Source of the DNA: Hydrogenophilales bacterium
Lineage (GTDB): Bacteria; Pseudomonadota; Gammaproteobacteria; Burkholderiales; Thiobacillaceae
Direction of reading: 5' to 3'
NCBI GenBank assembly: GCA_016703155.1
Contig: JADJCP010000004.1
Location: forward strand, 1-64,000
Length of the DNA: 64,000 bases
Under the pieces are notes generated by a model. That model did not search any database. It saw only the letters and a list, made by a program, of their open reading frames with translations, and had not been told where the DNA came from. Made by a program: the position numbers and the translations under genes. Below are positions 27,547 through 37,056 of the stretch, in pieces. Position 1 is the first letter of the stretch, and each line of letters starts with the position of its first letter.

Positions 27547-29199
27547 GTGAATTGGATTACGCGTATCGGTAAATTGGCGAGCGTTGGCCTTCTGGGATTA
27601 CTCGCGGGTTGCGGCGGCGGCGGCGGTGCCGGCGGCGCGGGCCCATACACGATCAATCTTACTGTCGACAAAACCCAGTTGCCGCTCAATATCGCCGGTG
27701 ATGGGCCCTTCAGCGGTCGCTATACCGCCACCCTGTATATCGATGCCCGAGACAACGCCAATCGGCCCATCCCGGGCGATACCGAGGCATTCGGCTGTTC
27801 GGTCACCGGCGGGCTGGATACCGGCGCGCTGTATTACCTGGACGGTGACCCGGAGCATGAGACCACGGAAACCATCGATGGTGTCGAGGTAACCACGCAG
27901 AACGCCTACCGTGCGATCACGCTCGATTCGAATTCCGGTACCGCCTCATTCCATTTCCACGCTGGCGACACGGTGGGTACCGTGACCATCCGTTGCACCG
28001 TGACAGAGCCCGGCACCAACATTACCCGCACTGCCCAGACCACCATCCAGGTCGGCGGCACGCCCACAGGCAAGGCCTCTCAAGTCATCGTCGACAAGTC
28101 CAACTGGACCTTCCCAGGCTATTTATTTGTGCAGGGCGTCAATTCACCCAACCAGGGCCAGTTGCAGGCCAGCATCGTCGATGAGGCGGGGCAGCTGATA
28201 CCGAACCCGAGTGGCACGGCGAATAATCTTCAAGTACGCATCGTGCCCACCGACGGCTTGGCGGACGACACCGCGACATTGCGTGGCGTCAACAAGAGCG
28301 GCCAGGCCGTGGCGGGACCCGCCATCCACGTGGCGAGCATCAATGGCCAGGCGCAGTTCACGCTGGTCAGCGGTAACAGCGCGGGTACAGTCATGCTTGA
28401 GTTCCAGACGGACCGTGCCGACAACAATGTCGACAACGGCATCGTCGAGCCGATCTACAACTATGTGGCCATTCCGGTGGTGGTTTCGGTACCTACGGCC
28501 GGCGATCCGGTAACAGCGCTGTCCATTGTTACCGAGAGTGGTCTCCCCGCCGCCGCGGAGACCGATGGTTCGGGTCAGGTTGTGACCGTCGCTGTCACTG
28601 TGACAGGCGACCCGGGCGGTGCCACGGGGTCGGACCCGGTGATTGCACCGTCGTCACTAGCCGTCAGCGAATGTACGGAAAATATCCCGTTCATTATTCG
28701 CGGCGGCACGGCGCCATTCACGGTGTTCTCTACAGACAGCGTGAACGTAACGACGACGGTTCCCGTCCTTGTGGGAGATTTTCATGTGTTGACTGTGACG
28801 ACCAATGCTACAGCAGGCGCCTCGGGCACCTCGACAATTACGGTACTGGATTCGGCGTATCGTACTGATACGGCCGCCATTACAGTTTTTGACACACATG
28901 CTTCCTGTGTGAATTACCCCGAAGTCGCGCTATCCCCGTCTCCGGTCATCATGACTGTGAGTGGAGCCCAGGTGCTTACGATCACAGGTGGCGCTGATCT
29001 AGGTGGCGCAGCTGGGGTGACATTCACGCCAACGACAAGCGATGCCAGCATCGTCTCGGTCAGTGCTGTTACCGGGCCAGATGGCACGAATTCCTACAGG
29101 ATTACACTGACGGCGAATGCGGTGGGTACGGCGATTGTCTACGTGGAGTCCGAAGATGGTCAGTTCAAGTATGTGCCTGTGACAGTGCTGGCCCCCTGA
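27547..29199 (+). CDS. Large Ig-like lipoprotein downstream of pilQ
   Basis: 550 residues from the GTG at 27547 (AGGAGA six bases upstream). The lipobox LLAGC is followed by a Gly-rich stretch. The rest is beta-strand rich with several Ig-like/Big-type modules: TLYIDARDNANRPIPGDTEAF, LQASIVDEAGQLIPNPSG, and C-terminal Thr/Val-rich repeats (VLTVTTNATAGASGTSTITV). The protein should sit on the outer membrane. The first modules resemble those of invasin-like adhesins. Its place directly after pilQ suggests co-expression with the pilus machinery, but no function can be assigned. Followed by a strong terminator. Confidence 0.8.
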   Translation: MNWITRIGKLASVGLLGLLAGCGGGGGAGGAGPYTINLTVDKTQLPLNIAGDGPFSGRYTATLYIDARDNANRPIPGDTEAFGCSVTGGLDTGALYYLDGDPEHETTETIDGVEVTTQNAYRAITLDSNSGTASFHFHAGDTVGTVTIRCTVTEPGTNITRTAQTTIQVGGTPTGKASQVIVDKSNWTFPGYLFVQGVNSPNQGQLQASIVDEAGQLIPNPSGTANNLQVRIVPTDGLADDTATLRGVNKSGQAVAGPAIHVASINGQAQFTLVSGNSAGTVMLEFQTDRADNNVDNGIVEPIYNYVAIPVVVSVPTAGDPVTALSIVTESGLPAAAETDGSGQVVTVAVTVTGDPGGATGSDPVIAPSSLAVSECTENIPFIIRGGTAPFTVFSTDSVNVTTTVPVLVGDFHVLTVTTNATAGASGTSTITVLDSAYRTDTAAITVFDTHASCVNYPEVALSPSPVIMTVSGAQVLTITGGADLGGAAGVTFTPTTSDASIVSVSAVTGPDGTNSYRITLTANAVGTAIVYVESEDGQFKYVPVTVLAP

Positions 29200-29217
29200 G
29201 CATTTGTCCGATGATTC

Positions 29218-29248
29218 AATGGGGCGCCGAGTGCGCCCCATTTTTTTG
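29218..29248 (+). terminator. Intrinsic terminator closing the pil operon
   Basis: Stem AATGGGGCGC / GCGCCCCATT with a five-base loop, then seven T. It is 19 bp after the lipoprotein stop and also sits 40 bp past the end of ybeD, so it may serve both directions. Confidence 0.85.
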
Positions 29249-29290
29249 GGCTAGATAGGCAATCCAGGCTACCGGAGCTATGGCCGTCGG

Positions 29291-29553
29291 TTACAGCGCC
29301 AGCTTCACCGCTGGATGCGATGTCAGCGCTTGATACAGCGTGTCGAGTTGTTCCCGCGACTGGGCATGGATGGTGCAGGTGACCGAGAGGTACGTGCCTT
29401 TGGACGAGGTTGCACCGTCATCGCCTTAGAGTCGAAGTCCGGCGCATGGGCAAGAACGATTTCCAGCACCGTCTGGGTGAAGCCTTCCGTGCGCAGCCCC
29501 ATGATCTTGATCGGGAAGTCGCAGGGGAATTCGATCAGGCTGTCATCGCTCAT
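29291..29553 (-). CDS. ybeD: YbeD/DUF493 family protein (one-base shift)
   Basis: 87 residues after correction. It starts SDDSLIEFPCDFPIKIMG and continues FTQTVLEIVLAHAPDF. Near 29421-29425 one base is missing; the next frame gives SSKGTYLSVTCTIHAQSREQ, LDTLYQALTSHPAVKLAL and a TAA at 29291, the normal DUF493 fold and length. Small cytoplasmic ferredoxin-like protein of unclear role, usually found next to dacA/dacC and lipB. Its ATG overlaps the stop of dat (ATGA). Confidence 0.82.
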
Positions 29554-30419
29554 CGGCCATGACCGCGCATGGTGTGATGTTTGTATGCCTGATAGGCGGC
29601 ATGCAGTTGCCGATATACCGGCCCGGGAGTACCGGCGCCAATGGCCTGGCCGTCGAGATGCGTTACCGCCGTGACTTCCTTGGTCGAGGAGGTCAGCCAG
29701 ATCTCATCGGCTGATCTGAGTTCCTGTTCGGGGATCGGCCGGATCGATGTTGGCAGACCAAGCTGGTCCGCTAACTCGATGACGACGTCGTAAGTCACGC
29801 CGGGCAGGATGAGGTGCGACTTGGGTGGTGCGAGAAGCACGCCATCGTGAACGATGAAGATATTGCTGGCCGAGCCTTCGGTGAGATAGCCGTCGCGCAG
29901 CAGGATGGTTTCGGCGCAGCCGGCGTCGACCGAGCGTTGCCGCAGCAGGACGTTGGCCAGCAGCGATGTCGACTTGATGTCGCAGTGTTGCCAGCGGTCG
30001 TCGACCGCGGTAATGGCGGCGACGCCGTGCTCGATGGTCTCGGGGCTGGGTGCCGGCAGGGGCATGGCCATGATGAAAACCGTCGGGGTGACCCCCTCGG
30101 GGAAGGCCTGGTCGCGGGGCGCCGGGCCGCGCGTGACCTGAAGGTAAATGCCCTGGTCTTCGTCTTCCGCCTGGGCGATGATGGGCTGAACCAGCGCACT
30201 CCATTCGGCGAGGCTGTGTGGATTGGCGAGCCGGATGGCATCCAGGCTATGTTGCAGCCGCTGCAGGTGTTCGCGGAGGCGAAATGGCTGACGGCTATAG
30301 ACCGGAATGACCTCGTAGACGCCATCGCCGAAGATGAAGCCGCGATCCAGGACGGGGACGCGCGCCTCCGACAAGGGCAAATATTGGCCGTTGAGATATA
30401 CGTGGTTCATCAGTGCCAT
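29550..30419 (-). CDS. dat: D-amino-acid transaminase (class IV PLP enzyme)
   Basis: 289 residues, start at 30419 (MALMNHVYLNGQYLPL); a second ATG at 30410 is equally possible, and neither has a clear SD. Class IV aminotransferase motifs: VLDRGFIFGDGVYEVIPVY, YLQVTRGPAPRD, the PLP lysine in CDIKSTSLLANVL, and EGSASNIFIV. Family members interconvert D-Ala and D-Glu with 2-oxo acids and feed peptidoglycan synthesis, which fits its place behind dacC. The open frame to 31571 is an out-of-frame shadow of dacC. Confidence 0.88.
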   Translation of the reverse strand: MALMNHVYLNGQYLPLSEARVPVLDRGFIFGDGVYEVIPVYSRQPFRLREHLQRLQHSLDAIRLANPHSLAEWSALVQPIIAQAEDEDQGIYLQVTRGPAPRDQAFPEGVTPTVFIMAMPLPAPSPETIEHGVAAITAVDDRWQHCDIKSTSLLANVLLRQRSVDAGCAETILLRDGYLTEGSASNIFIVHDGVLLAPPKSHLILPGVTYDVVIELADQLGLPTSIRPIPEQELRSADEIWLTSSTKEVTAVTHLDGQAIGAGTPGPVYRQLHAAYQAYKHHTMRGHGR

Positions 30420-30442
30420 TAGGCCGTGAGGCGCGTTTTGGC

Positions 30443-31579
30443 TCAGATTCCCTTGAACAGCAGCATCAGGCCGTCCCACAGGCGCCCGATCAGGCTGGCG
30501 ACCGGGATGGTCTGCAGCGCGACCATGGGGTATTCGGCCAGGATCTGATCGTCGAGTTTCAGGCGTAGCGTAGCCATGGCCTGGCCGCGGGTCGCCGGGG
30601 CGAGCAGGGGTTGTCTGGCGATCACTTCGGCCTTGATCCGGCTGGCGCTGCCGCGCGGTACCGTGACGTGGAAATCCTGAGTGAAGCCGACACCGAGTTC
30701 GCTGCCTTTGCCCTTGTAGATGCGGAACACGCTCACCGGCTGATTGGCGGTATAGAGGCGCACGGTTTCGTGGAACTGCAGGCCGTAGTTCAGCAGCTTC
30801 TGGCTTTCCGTGGCGCGCGCGGCGTCGGACGCGGTGCCGAGAACGACCGAGAGCAGGCGGCGATTGTCGCGCCGCGACGAGGCGATCAGACAGTAGCCGG
30901 CGCTTTCGGTGTGGCCCGTTTTGACGCCATCGACGTTCGGGTCGAGCCACAGCAGGCGGTTGCGATTCGGCTGGGTGATGCCGGCATGGGTGAATTCCTT
31001 GATGGCGTAATACTTGTAATCGCTCGGGAAATCGCGGATCAGCGCGAGTGCCAGTGTCGCGAGGTCGCGCGCGGTGGTGTAGTGCTGGGCATCCGGCAGA
31101 CCGGTGGCGTTGACGAAATGGCTGGCGCGCATGCCGAGACGTTGCGCGGTCTGGTTCATCAGCGCGGCGAACGCCGCTTCGCTGCCGGCGATGCCTTCGG
31201 CGAGGGTGATGCAGGCATCGTTGCCCGACTGGACGATCATGCCCTTGATCAGATCTTCGACCACGGCGGGTTTGCGCGGGTCGAGGAACATGCGCGAGCC
31301 TTCCGCCTTCCAGGCCTTTTCGGAGACCTGCAGCGTCTGGCCAAGTTGAAGCCGACCTTCTTTCAGCGCGCCGAAGGTCAGGTAGGCGGTCATCAGCTTG
31401 GTCAGCGAGGCCGGCTCGATCTTGCGGTCGGGGTCGCGTTGCGCCAGTACGGCACCGCTCTGGGCGTCGATCAATAACCAGGCGCGGGCCTCGATTTGGG
31501 GTGCCGGCGGGGAAAACGGCGCGGCATGCGCCAGCACGGCGAAGCAACTGGCAACAACGATGGAAATGCACTTGTTCAT
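30443..31579 (-). CDS. dacC: D-alanyl-D-alanine carboxypeptidase (PBP5/6 type)
   Basis: 378 residues. Signal peptide MNKCISIVVASCFAVLAHAA. Active-site motifs: SLTK (nucleophile Ser), SGND, and KTGHT. A C-terminal beta-rich domain (about 275-350) and an amphipathic anchor helix at the end (SLIGRLWDGLMLLFKG) complete the class A layout. Trims the terminal D-Ala from pentapeptides in the periplasm. The symbol could equally be dacA. Confidence 0.93.
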   Translation of the reverse strand: MNKCISIVVASCFAVLAHAAPFSPPAPQIEARAWLLIDAQSGAVLAQRDPDRKIEPASLTKLMTAYLTFGALKEGRLQLGQTLQVSEKAWKAEGSRMFLDPRKPAVVEDLIKGMIVQSGNDACITLAEGIAGSEAAFAALMNQTAQRLGMRASHFVNATGLPDAQHYTTARDLATLALALIRDFPSDYKYYAIKEFTHAGITQPNRNRLLWLDPNVDGVKTGHTESAGYCLIASSRRDNRRLLSVVLGTASDAARATESQKLLNYGLQFHETVRLYTANQPVSVFRIYKGKGSELGVGFTQDFHVTVPRGSASRIKAEVIARQPLLAPATRGQAMATLRLKLDDQILAEYPMVALQTIPVASLIGRLWDGLMLLFKGI

Positions 31580-31644
31580 GGGCTTAGGCGCGGATGCGAA
31601 GTGCCGATTATAGCTGTCCGCATGCCGGTCTTGAGGGACGGCGC

Positions 31645-32493
31645 TCAGCGACTGATACGGTAAGGCTTCAGGCCAAGCTCGCGCTCGATGTCCCGCGCAG
31701 CGGCATCCGCTGACTGGGCTTCAACATAGGGCCCCGCCTGGACCTTGACGAGACTGTTGGCGTCGATGCGGTGCAGCCCGGGCAGTTGCAGCGTTGAATC
31801 GCGGACGCGCTGGATGAGTGCATCCGCCGCCTCGGTGCTGGCCAGCGCCGCCAGCTGCAAATAGATCCCGGTCACCAGGGCGGGTTGCGCTTCAGGCCCT
31901 TGTGGCGGCGCGGCGCTACTCCCCGGAAACACCGTCTCGACATCGACGCGGCTGACCCCGCGCAGCAGGTCGAGCTTCCAGGCCGCGGTGTAGGACAGGT
32001 CGATCAGGCGATTTTCGTGAAACGGGCCCCGGTCGTTGATCCGGACAATGACGCTTTTGCCGTTCCTGGGATTGCTGACGCGCGCGTAGCTCGGGATCGG
32101 CAGGGTCGGATGCGCGGCCGTCATGGCATACATGTCGTAGGGCTCGCCGGAGGCGGTGGCTTTACCGTGAAAGCGGCGGCCGTACCAGGAGCCGAGGCCG
32201 CTGGCCTGGTAGGCCTGATCCGGGGGGCGTGGCGTAAAGCTTTTGCCCAGCGCCGTATAGGGCCGGTTGGCGTAGCGGTGCAAGGGCTCGATCCTCGGGA
32301 CCGCGTCGGGGATCGCGGCCAGATCGGCGGGCGGGTTCGCGCCGGGGCCATCGTCCTTGTAATAACCGCCGCCGCTGGGTTTGGCCGCGCTGCCCGGATC
32401 GCGCTTGCCGGGGGAACGCAGACTCAGGCTGGAACAGCCGGCGAGCAGTGCGAGCAGCCCCGAGACGACAAGGATCCTGACAGCCAACTTCAT
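31645..32493 (-). CDS. rlpA: Septal ring lytic transglycosylase RlpA
   Basis: 282 residues. Lipobox LLAGCSS, a low-complexity linker, the double-psi beta-barrel domain (GLGSWYGRRFHGKATASGEP, DMYAMTAAHPTLPIPSYARV, VIVRINDRGPF with the catalytic Asp, and IDLSYTAA), and a C-terminal SPOR domain (IYLQLAALAS, VKVQAGPYVEAQSADAA) that binds denuded glycan at the septum. Overlaps rodA by 4 bp. Confidence 0.93.
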   Translation of the reverse strand: MKLAVRILVVSGLLALLAGCSSLSLRSPGKRDPGSAAKPSGGGYYKDDGPGANPPADLAAIPDAVPRIEPLHRYANRPYTALGKSFTPRPPDQAYQASGLGSWYGRRFHGKATASGEPYDMYAMTAAHPTLPIPSYARVSNPRNGKSVIVRINDRGPFHENRLIDLSYTAAWKLDLLRGVSRVDVETVFPGSSAAPPQGPEAQPALVTGIYLQLAALASTEAADALIQRVRDSTLQLPGLHRIDANSLVKVQAGPYVEAQSADAAARDIERELGLKPYRISR

Positions 32494-33590
32494 GTTTTGA
32501 CGAGTTTTTTATGCGTGGCGACGCTCATGACGATACCAAAACCGATGAGTACTGTCACCATCGAGGTACCGCCATAGCTCACCAGGGGAAGTGGTACGCC
32601 GACCACGGGCAGAATCCCCGAAACCATGCCCATGTTCACAAAGGCATAAGTGAAGAAAGTGAGGATGATGGCCCCGGAAAGCAGGCGCCCGAAAAGGTTC
32701 GGGGCGTGGCTGGCCAGGTGCAGGCCGCGCCAGAGGATGGCGGCATACAAGGAGATCAGCACGGCATTGCCGAGCAGGCCGAGCTCCTCCGAATACACCG
32801 CGAATATGAAGTCGGTGGTGCGTTCCGGCAGGAAGTCCAGCTGGGCCTGGGTGCCTGAGCCGAGGCCTTTTCCGAGCCAGCCCCCGGAGCCGATGGCGAT
32901 GGTCGACTGGATGATGTGGTAGCCGGCGCCAAGCGGATCGGAGGCGGGGTCGATGAGTGTCAATACACGCTTCTGCTGATAATCGTGCAGCAAGTAATTC
33001 CAGACGATGGGCAAGAAGGCCAGCAGGGCCGCGCCCAGTCCCAGGATGACACGCCAGGAAAGCCCGCCCAGAAACAGGATGTAGAAACCCGAGGCCGAAA
33101 TCAGCAATGCGGTACCGAGGTCGGGCTGCTTCAGGATGAAGCCGACCGGCAGCAGCAGGAGCCCGACGGCGATGACATAGTCGCGGCGCATCAAGGTTTC
33201 CTGACGGTAGTGCAGATACCAGGCCAGCATCATCGGCACGGCCAGACGCATCAGTTCCGAAGGCTGGATGCGCGTGACCCCGAGATTGAGCCAGCGGCGC
33301 GAGCCGTTGACGACATCGCCGAACACGGCGACGCCAAGCAGCAGGATCACGCCCAGGGCATAGATCGGCAAGGCGAATTGCATCAAACGCTGCGGCGGCA
33401 CCTGGCTGACGATCAGCATCAGGCTGAGCGCGACACCCATGTTGAACAGGTGCGCGAGAATCTTGTCGGTATTTTCGCCCGAGGCACTGGCGACGACGAT
33501 CAGGCTCAACAGCAGGAGCAGGCCGAGCAGGGTCGTCAAAGGCATGTCGAGATGGCTGAACAGTCTCAGCAGGCTGCGCTTCGGGTTCAT
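32490..33590 (-). CDS. rodA: Rod-shape peptidoglycan polymerase RodA
   Basis: 366 residues, ten or so membrane helices. SEDS-family glycosyltransferase that works with PBP2 in lateral wall growth. Family motifs: NGSRRWLNLGVTRIQPSELMRLAVP, KQPDLGTALL, RVLTLIDPASDPLGAGYHIIQS, FLPERTTDFIFAVYSEELG (with the catalytic-region Asp) and LPLVSYGGTSM. Overlaps both neighbours by ATGA. Confidence 0.95.
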   Translation of the reverse strand: MNPKRSLLRLFSHLDMPLTTLLGLLLLLSLIVVASASGENTDKILAHLFNMGVALSLMLIVSQVPPQRLMQFALPIYALGVILLLGVAVFGDVVNGSRRWLNLGVTRIQPSELMRLAVPMMLAWYLHYRQETLMRRDYVIAVGLLLLPVGFILKQPDLGTALLISASGFYILFLGGLSWRVILGLGAALLAFLPIVWNYLLHDYQQKRVLTLIDPASDPLGAGYHIIQSTIAIGSGGWLGKGLGSGTQAQLDFLPERTTDFIFAVYSEELGLLGNAVLISLYAAILWRGLHLASHAPNLFGRLLSGAIILTFFTYAFVNMGMVSGILPVVGVPLPLVSYGGTSMVTVLIGFGIVMSVATHKKLVKT

Positions 33591-35563
33591 GGGTTCGGCC
33601 GCTCCGTTGTTGCCGTGGTATCCGTCGGTTGCGCCACCGCTTCGGCTTCAGGCGGCGGGCTGTCCTCCAGCTCGGTTTCCGGGGTTTCGGCATCTTCCGG
33701 TTTCAGGGCCTCCGGCAATTTGCCCAACAGCCAGTAATCGGCGACTTTACGGGCGATGGGGGCCGCGGTGGAACCGCCATGGCCGCCGTTTTCAACCATG
33801 ACCGCGACGACGATCTTCGGGTTGTCTGCCGGGGCATAAGCGATGAACAGGGCGTGGTCGCGGTTCCGCGCGGAAACGCGGCTTTCGTCATAACGCTCGT
33901 TTTGCTTGATGCCGACGACCTGGGCCGTGCCGGTCTTGCCCGCCAGCAGGTATGGCGTGCCGGCGCTGGCTACCGCCGCCGTGCCGCCCGGGCGGGTCAC
34001 ATCGACCATGGCGGCGCGCACCAGTTCGAGGAACTCCGGCTTGAAGTCGATGCGGCTCAGGGTTTCCGGTGCGGCGTAGCTGGTCTTGCCGGTCGCCGGG
34101 TCGCGCCAGGCGCGGATCAATTGCGGTTTGTAGACGTTGCCGCCGTTGGCGATGGCCATGGTGGCGACGGCCAGCTGGATCGGTGTGGTCAGGTTGTAGC
34201 CCTGGCCGATGCCGGCGATGACGGTTTCGCCCGGCCACCAAGGCTGCTTGAAGCGCTTCTGCTTCCACTCGGGGCTGGGCAACACCCCGGGCAGCTCGCC
34301 GTCCAGGTCGATGCCGCTCTTGCGGCCAAAGCCGAACTTGGCGAGGTAGTCGTGCATGTTGCGTATGCCCATCTGCTGCGCCAGCTGGTAGTAGTAAGTG
34401 TCGCAGGAGATGACGATGGATCGCTTCAGGTCGACCAGGCCGTGGCCATCCTTCTTCCAGTCGCGAAAGCGGTGGCGGCTGCCCGGCAGGGAATAATAGC
34501 CGGGGTCGGAGATGGTGTCGCTGGGTCGGCGTACACCCAGCTCCAGGCCGGCCAGGGCCATGAATGGCTTGATGGTGGACCCGGGCGGGTAGGCGCCGCG
34601 CAGGGCGCGGTTGATCAGCGGCCGGTCCGGTGAGTCGTTGAGCAGGCCCCAGTTGGCCGGGTCGATGCCGTCGACGAACAGGTTCGGGTCGAAGCCGGGT
34701 TTGGAGACCAGGGCCAGGACACCGCCATTGCGTGGGTCCAGGGCCACCAGGGCGCCACGAAAATCGCCGAAGGTGCTCTCGGCGACTTGTTGCAGCTTGG
34801 CATCGAGGTGCAGATAGATCTCGTGCCCGGCCATCGGTGGGGCGCGCGAGATGATGCGCACCGGGCGCCCGGAGGATTCGATCTCGACCTTTTCGATGCC
34901 GGTGCGACCATGCAGCCAGGGTTCGTAGCTCGCCTCCACGCCCATCTTGCCGATGTGGTCGGTACCCTTGTAGTTGGCGAGCTGGCCACTTTCGTCGAGG
35001 CGCTCGATATCCTTCTGGTTGACCCGACCGATGTAGCCGATGACGTGCGAAAAGGTGGCGCCGAAGGGGTACTGCCGAAACTGCCGGGCGCGAATCTCGA
35101 CGCCGGGAAAGCGGAACCGGTTGACCGCGAAGCGGGCGACTTCCTCTTCGGTGAGGTGGGCGCGGATCGGCAGGGTTTCGAAGTTCTTGCTTTCCGCCAG
35201 CAGACGCCGGAAGCGCTTGTAGTCGCTGGGATCGATGCGGATGATCCGGCTGAGATTGGCCAAAGTGGCTTCCAGGCCGCCGGTCTTGCTGGGTGTGATC
35301 TCCAGCGTGTGCGAGGAGTAATTGTGCGCCAGCGCGGTGCCGTTGCGGTCGAGGATGGCGCCGCGCGAGGGCAGTGCCGGCACCAGGGCAATGCGGTTGT
35401 TTTCGGCGAGCGACTGGTAGCGTTCGTATTGCAGCACCTGCAACCAGACAAACCGCCCGAACAGCACCAGAAACAACAGGCCGGCGACCAGGCCGGCGAA
35501 GCGCAGGCGCCGCCGGTAGTTCTGAAACTCCTCGTCCGGGTCGATCAGTCGGTAGTGGCTCAC
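33587..35563 (-). CDS. mrdA: Penicillin-binding protein 2
   Basis: 658 residues, class B PBP. One membrane helix (about 22-42), pedestal domain (LPSRGAILDRNGTALAHNYSS), and a transpeptidase domain with PGSTIKPF (Ser nucleophile), SCDTYYYQLA (SxN-like position), and AGKTGTAQV. The C-terminal 50 residues are an acidic, Pro/Thr-rich tail beyond the catalytic domain. Crosslinks peptidoglycan of the side wall with RodA and MreCD. Confidence 0.95.
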   Translation of the reverse strand: MSHYRLIDPDEEFQNYRRRLRFAGLVAGLLFLVLFGRFVWLQVLQYERYQSLAENNRIALVPALPSRGAILDRNGTALAHNYSSHTLEITPSKTGGLEATLANLSRIIRIDPSDYKRFRRLLAESKNFETLPIRAHLTEEEVARFAVNRFRFPGVEIRARQFRQYPFGATFSHVIGYIGRVNQKDIERLDESGQLANYKGTDHIGKMGVEASYEPWLHGRTGIEKVEIESSGRPVRIISRAPPMAGHEIYLHLDAKLQQVAESTFGDFRGALVALDPRNGGVLALVSKPGFDPNLFVDGIDPANWGLLNDSPDRPLINRALRGAYPPGSTIKPFMALAGLELGVRRPSDTISDPGYYSLPGSRHRFRDWKKDGHGLVDLKRSIVISCDTYYYQLAQQMGIRNMHDYLAKFGFGRKSGIDLDGELPGVLPSPEWKQKRFKQPWWPGETVIAGIGQGYNLTTPIQLAVATMAIANGGNVYKPQLIRAWRDPATGKTSYAAPETLSRIDFKPEFLELVRAAMVDVTRPGGTAAVASAGTPYLLAGKTGTAQVVGIKQNERYDESRVSARNRDHALFIAYAPADNPKIVVAVMVENGGHGGSTAAPIARKVADYWLLGKLPEALKPEDAETPETELEDSPPPEAEAVAQPTDTTATTERPNP

Positions 35564-36108
35564 TTGCGGGGATCGGACGAGGGCGTATTGATCTGCCAGG
35601 GGCGGCCGGCGAGCCGGTCGAGCAGCATGGCCAGGGGCAGCCAGAGCAGCGCGGCGACAATACCCGCCGCCAGATAGCGCCAGTCAGTGGTCTGCTTCAC
35701 GAAGATCAGGCCGAACAGCAGGATAGCCAGTTCCTTGAACAGGAATAGCGGTGCCAGCTGCACGGCGCGTGCCGGGGCACTGAAGTTCTCCAGGCGGCGT
35801 CGCAAAAAAAGCGCCAGATAGGCGGTCAGGGCATAGGCTACGGCATGCTGGCCGAACAAGGCACCGCGGGTCGCGTCGGTCAGCAGGCCGAGGCCGAAGG
35901 CGACACCCATCGGCGTGTGTTGCGGCGCGTGGATGTGCCAGTAGAGCAAGGCCATCAGAGTGAAGTCGGGGACCAGCCAGCGCCACTCGCCCGGCCAGGG
36001 CAGCAGCGTCATGACAAAAGCAAAGGCCAGGCTGCCCGCGACGCGCCGCCAGGAGGGCGGCGCGATCAGTGCGGCGCCTTGCGGCAGGAAGGGTTTGTCC
36101 GGGGTCAT
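35560..36108 (-). CDS. mreD: Rod-shape-determining protein MreD
   Basis: 182 residues, five to six membrane helices. Conserved features: LLPWPGEWRWLVPDFTLMAL, GVAFGLGLLTDATRGALFGQHA, and ARAVQLAPLFLFKELAILL. Connects MreC to the RodA-PBP2 complex. ATGA overlaps at both ends. Confidence 0.93.
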   Translation of the reverse strand: MTPDKPFLPQGAALIAPPSWRRVAGSLAFAFVMTLLPWPGEWRWLVPDFTLMALLYWHIHAPQHTPMGVAFGLGLLTDATRGALFGQHAVAYALTAYLALFLRRRLENFSAPARAVQLAPLFLFKELAILLFGLIFVKQTTDWRYLAAGIVAALLWLPLAMLLDRLAGRPWQINTPSSDPRK

Positions 36109-36986
36109 GGTGGCGTTGGCGTTGTGGCGGGGTTGGCACTAGGTGTGGCCGGCGCCGCCACGGACTGCAGAATGAGGATGTGGCGATGCCGGCCGACGCC
36201 CGCCAAAGGTGCGCAGACCGCCCGTGCGAATGGCGTATGGCGTGGCAATTCCAGGCGCAGGACGCGCGCCACCGGGATGCCCGCCGGGTAGACGCCGTCG
36301 ATCCCCGAGGTGGCCAGCAGATCGCCGGCCTTCAGGTCCGCCTGGGTATCCAGGTAGCGGACTTCCATGAGGTCGTCTGTGCCCAGGCCGGACACCATCA
36401 GGCGCAAGCCATTGCGCAGATTCAGGACCGGCGCGGACTGTTCGCGCGAAACCAGCAGGGTGATTTCGCTGGAGGCCGGGAATACCCGCGTCACCTGGCC
36501 CACCAGCCCGGCTTCGTCGACCACCGGCCGGCCGGCGGTGACCCCGTGCAGAGCCCCCTTGTCGACGACGACGCGACGCTCGAAGGGGTCGGGAAGGGTA
36601 CGGGTGATTTCCGCGGCCAAGGGTTTGCTGTTGGCCCGCGCCGGCAGTGCGAGCAGGGCGCGCAGGCGGGAATTTTCCGCTTCGACGGCACGCCAGGTCT
36701 GCATGGCTTGACCGAGGCGCTGCCGGTCCAGGGCGAGCGTCCTGTTTTCCTTGAGGAGCTGGCCATGGGTGACGAAGAAGTCGCTGGCCTCGGCGAGGTA
36801 TTGAAACGGGCGTGCCAGTTGTGCTTGCAGGGGGTGTACCAGGGATACGACGCCGGCGCGGACCACCGCCAGGCTATCGAAACGCGCATCCAGGACCATG
36901 AGCACCATGCCCGCCATGACATACAGCGCGAGCCGCATGGCCAGCCCCATTTCCCGGATGAACATGGGCGCGTGGGGCGTCGGCAT
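36105..36986 (-). CDS. mreC: Rod-shape-determining protein MreC
   Basis: 293 residues. One membrane helix (about 17-37), a coiled coil (about 70-105: LLKENRTLALDRQRLGQ, RAVEAENSRLRALL), and the periplasmic double beta-barrel region (VVDKGALHGVTAGRPVVDEAGLVGQV, LLVSREQSAPV, LLATSGIDGVYPAGIPVARV). Ends with a Pro/Ala/Thr tail. Lies 70 bp after mreB. Confidence 0.95.
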   Translation of the reverse strand: MPTPHAPMFIREMGLAMRLALYVMAGMVLMVLDARFDSLAVVRAGVVSLVHPLQAQLARPFQYLAEASDFFVTHGQLLKENRTLALDRQRLGQAMQTWRAVEAENSRLRALLALPARANSKPLAAEITRTLPDPFERRVVVDKGALHGVTAGRPVVDEAGLVGQVTRVFPASSEITLLVSREQSAPVLNLRNGLRLMVSGLGTDDLMEVRYLDTQADLKAGDLLATSGIDGVYPAGIPVARVLRLELPRHTPFARAVCAPLAGVGRHRHILILQSVAAPATPSANPATTPTPP

Positions 36987-37056
36987 GGGTGGCTGTGGGT
37001 GTGTGGTGTCGGGATGGCGCGGCGGCGCGTCAACGAACCGCCGTCATGCCACAGCC

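Noticed and set aside
29550..31571. Apparent 673-residue protein fused to the D-amino-acid transaminase
   Set aside because: The N-terminal 385 codons are an out-of-frame reading of dacC; only the part from 30419 is the transaminase.
33888..35660. 590-codon second minus frame within mrdA
   Set aside because: Overlaps the whole PBP2 gene in another frame and is Arg/Pro/Ala-rich; mrdA has all PBP motifs.
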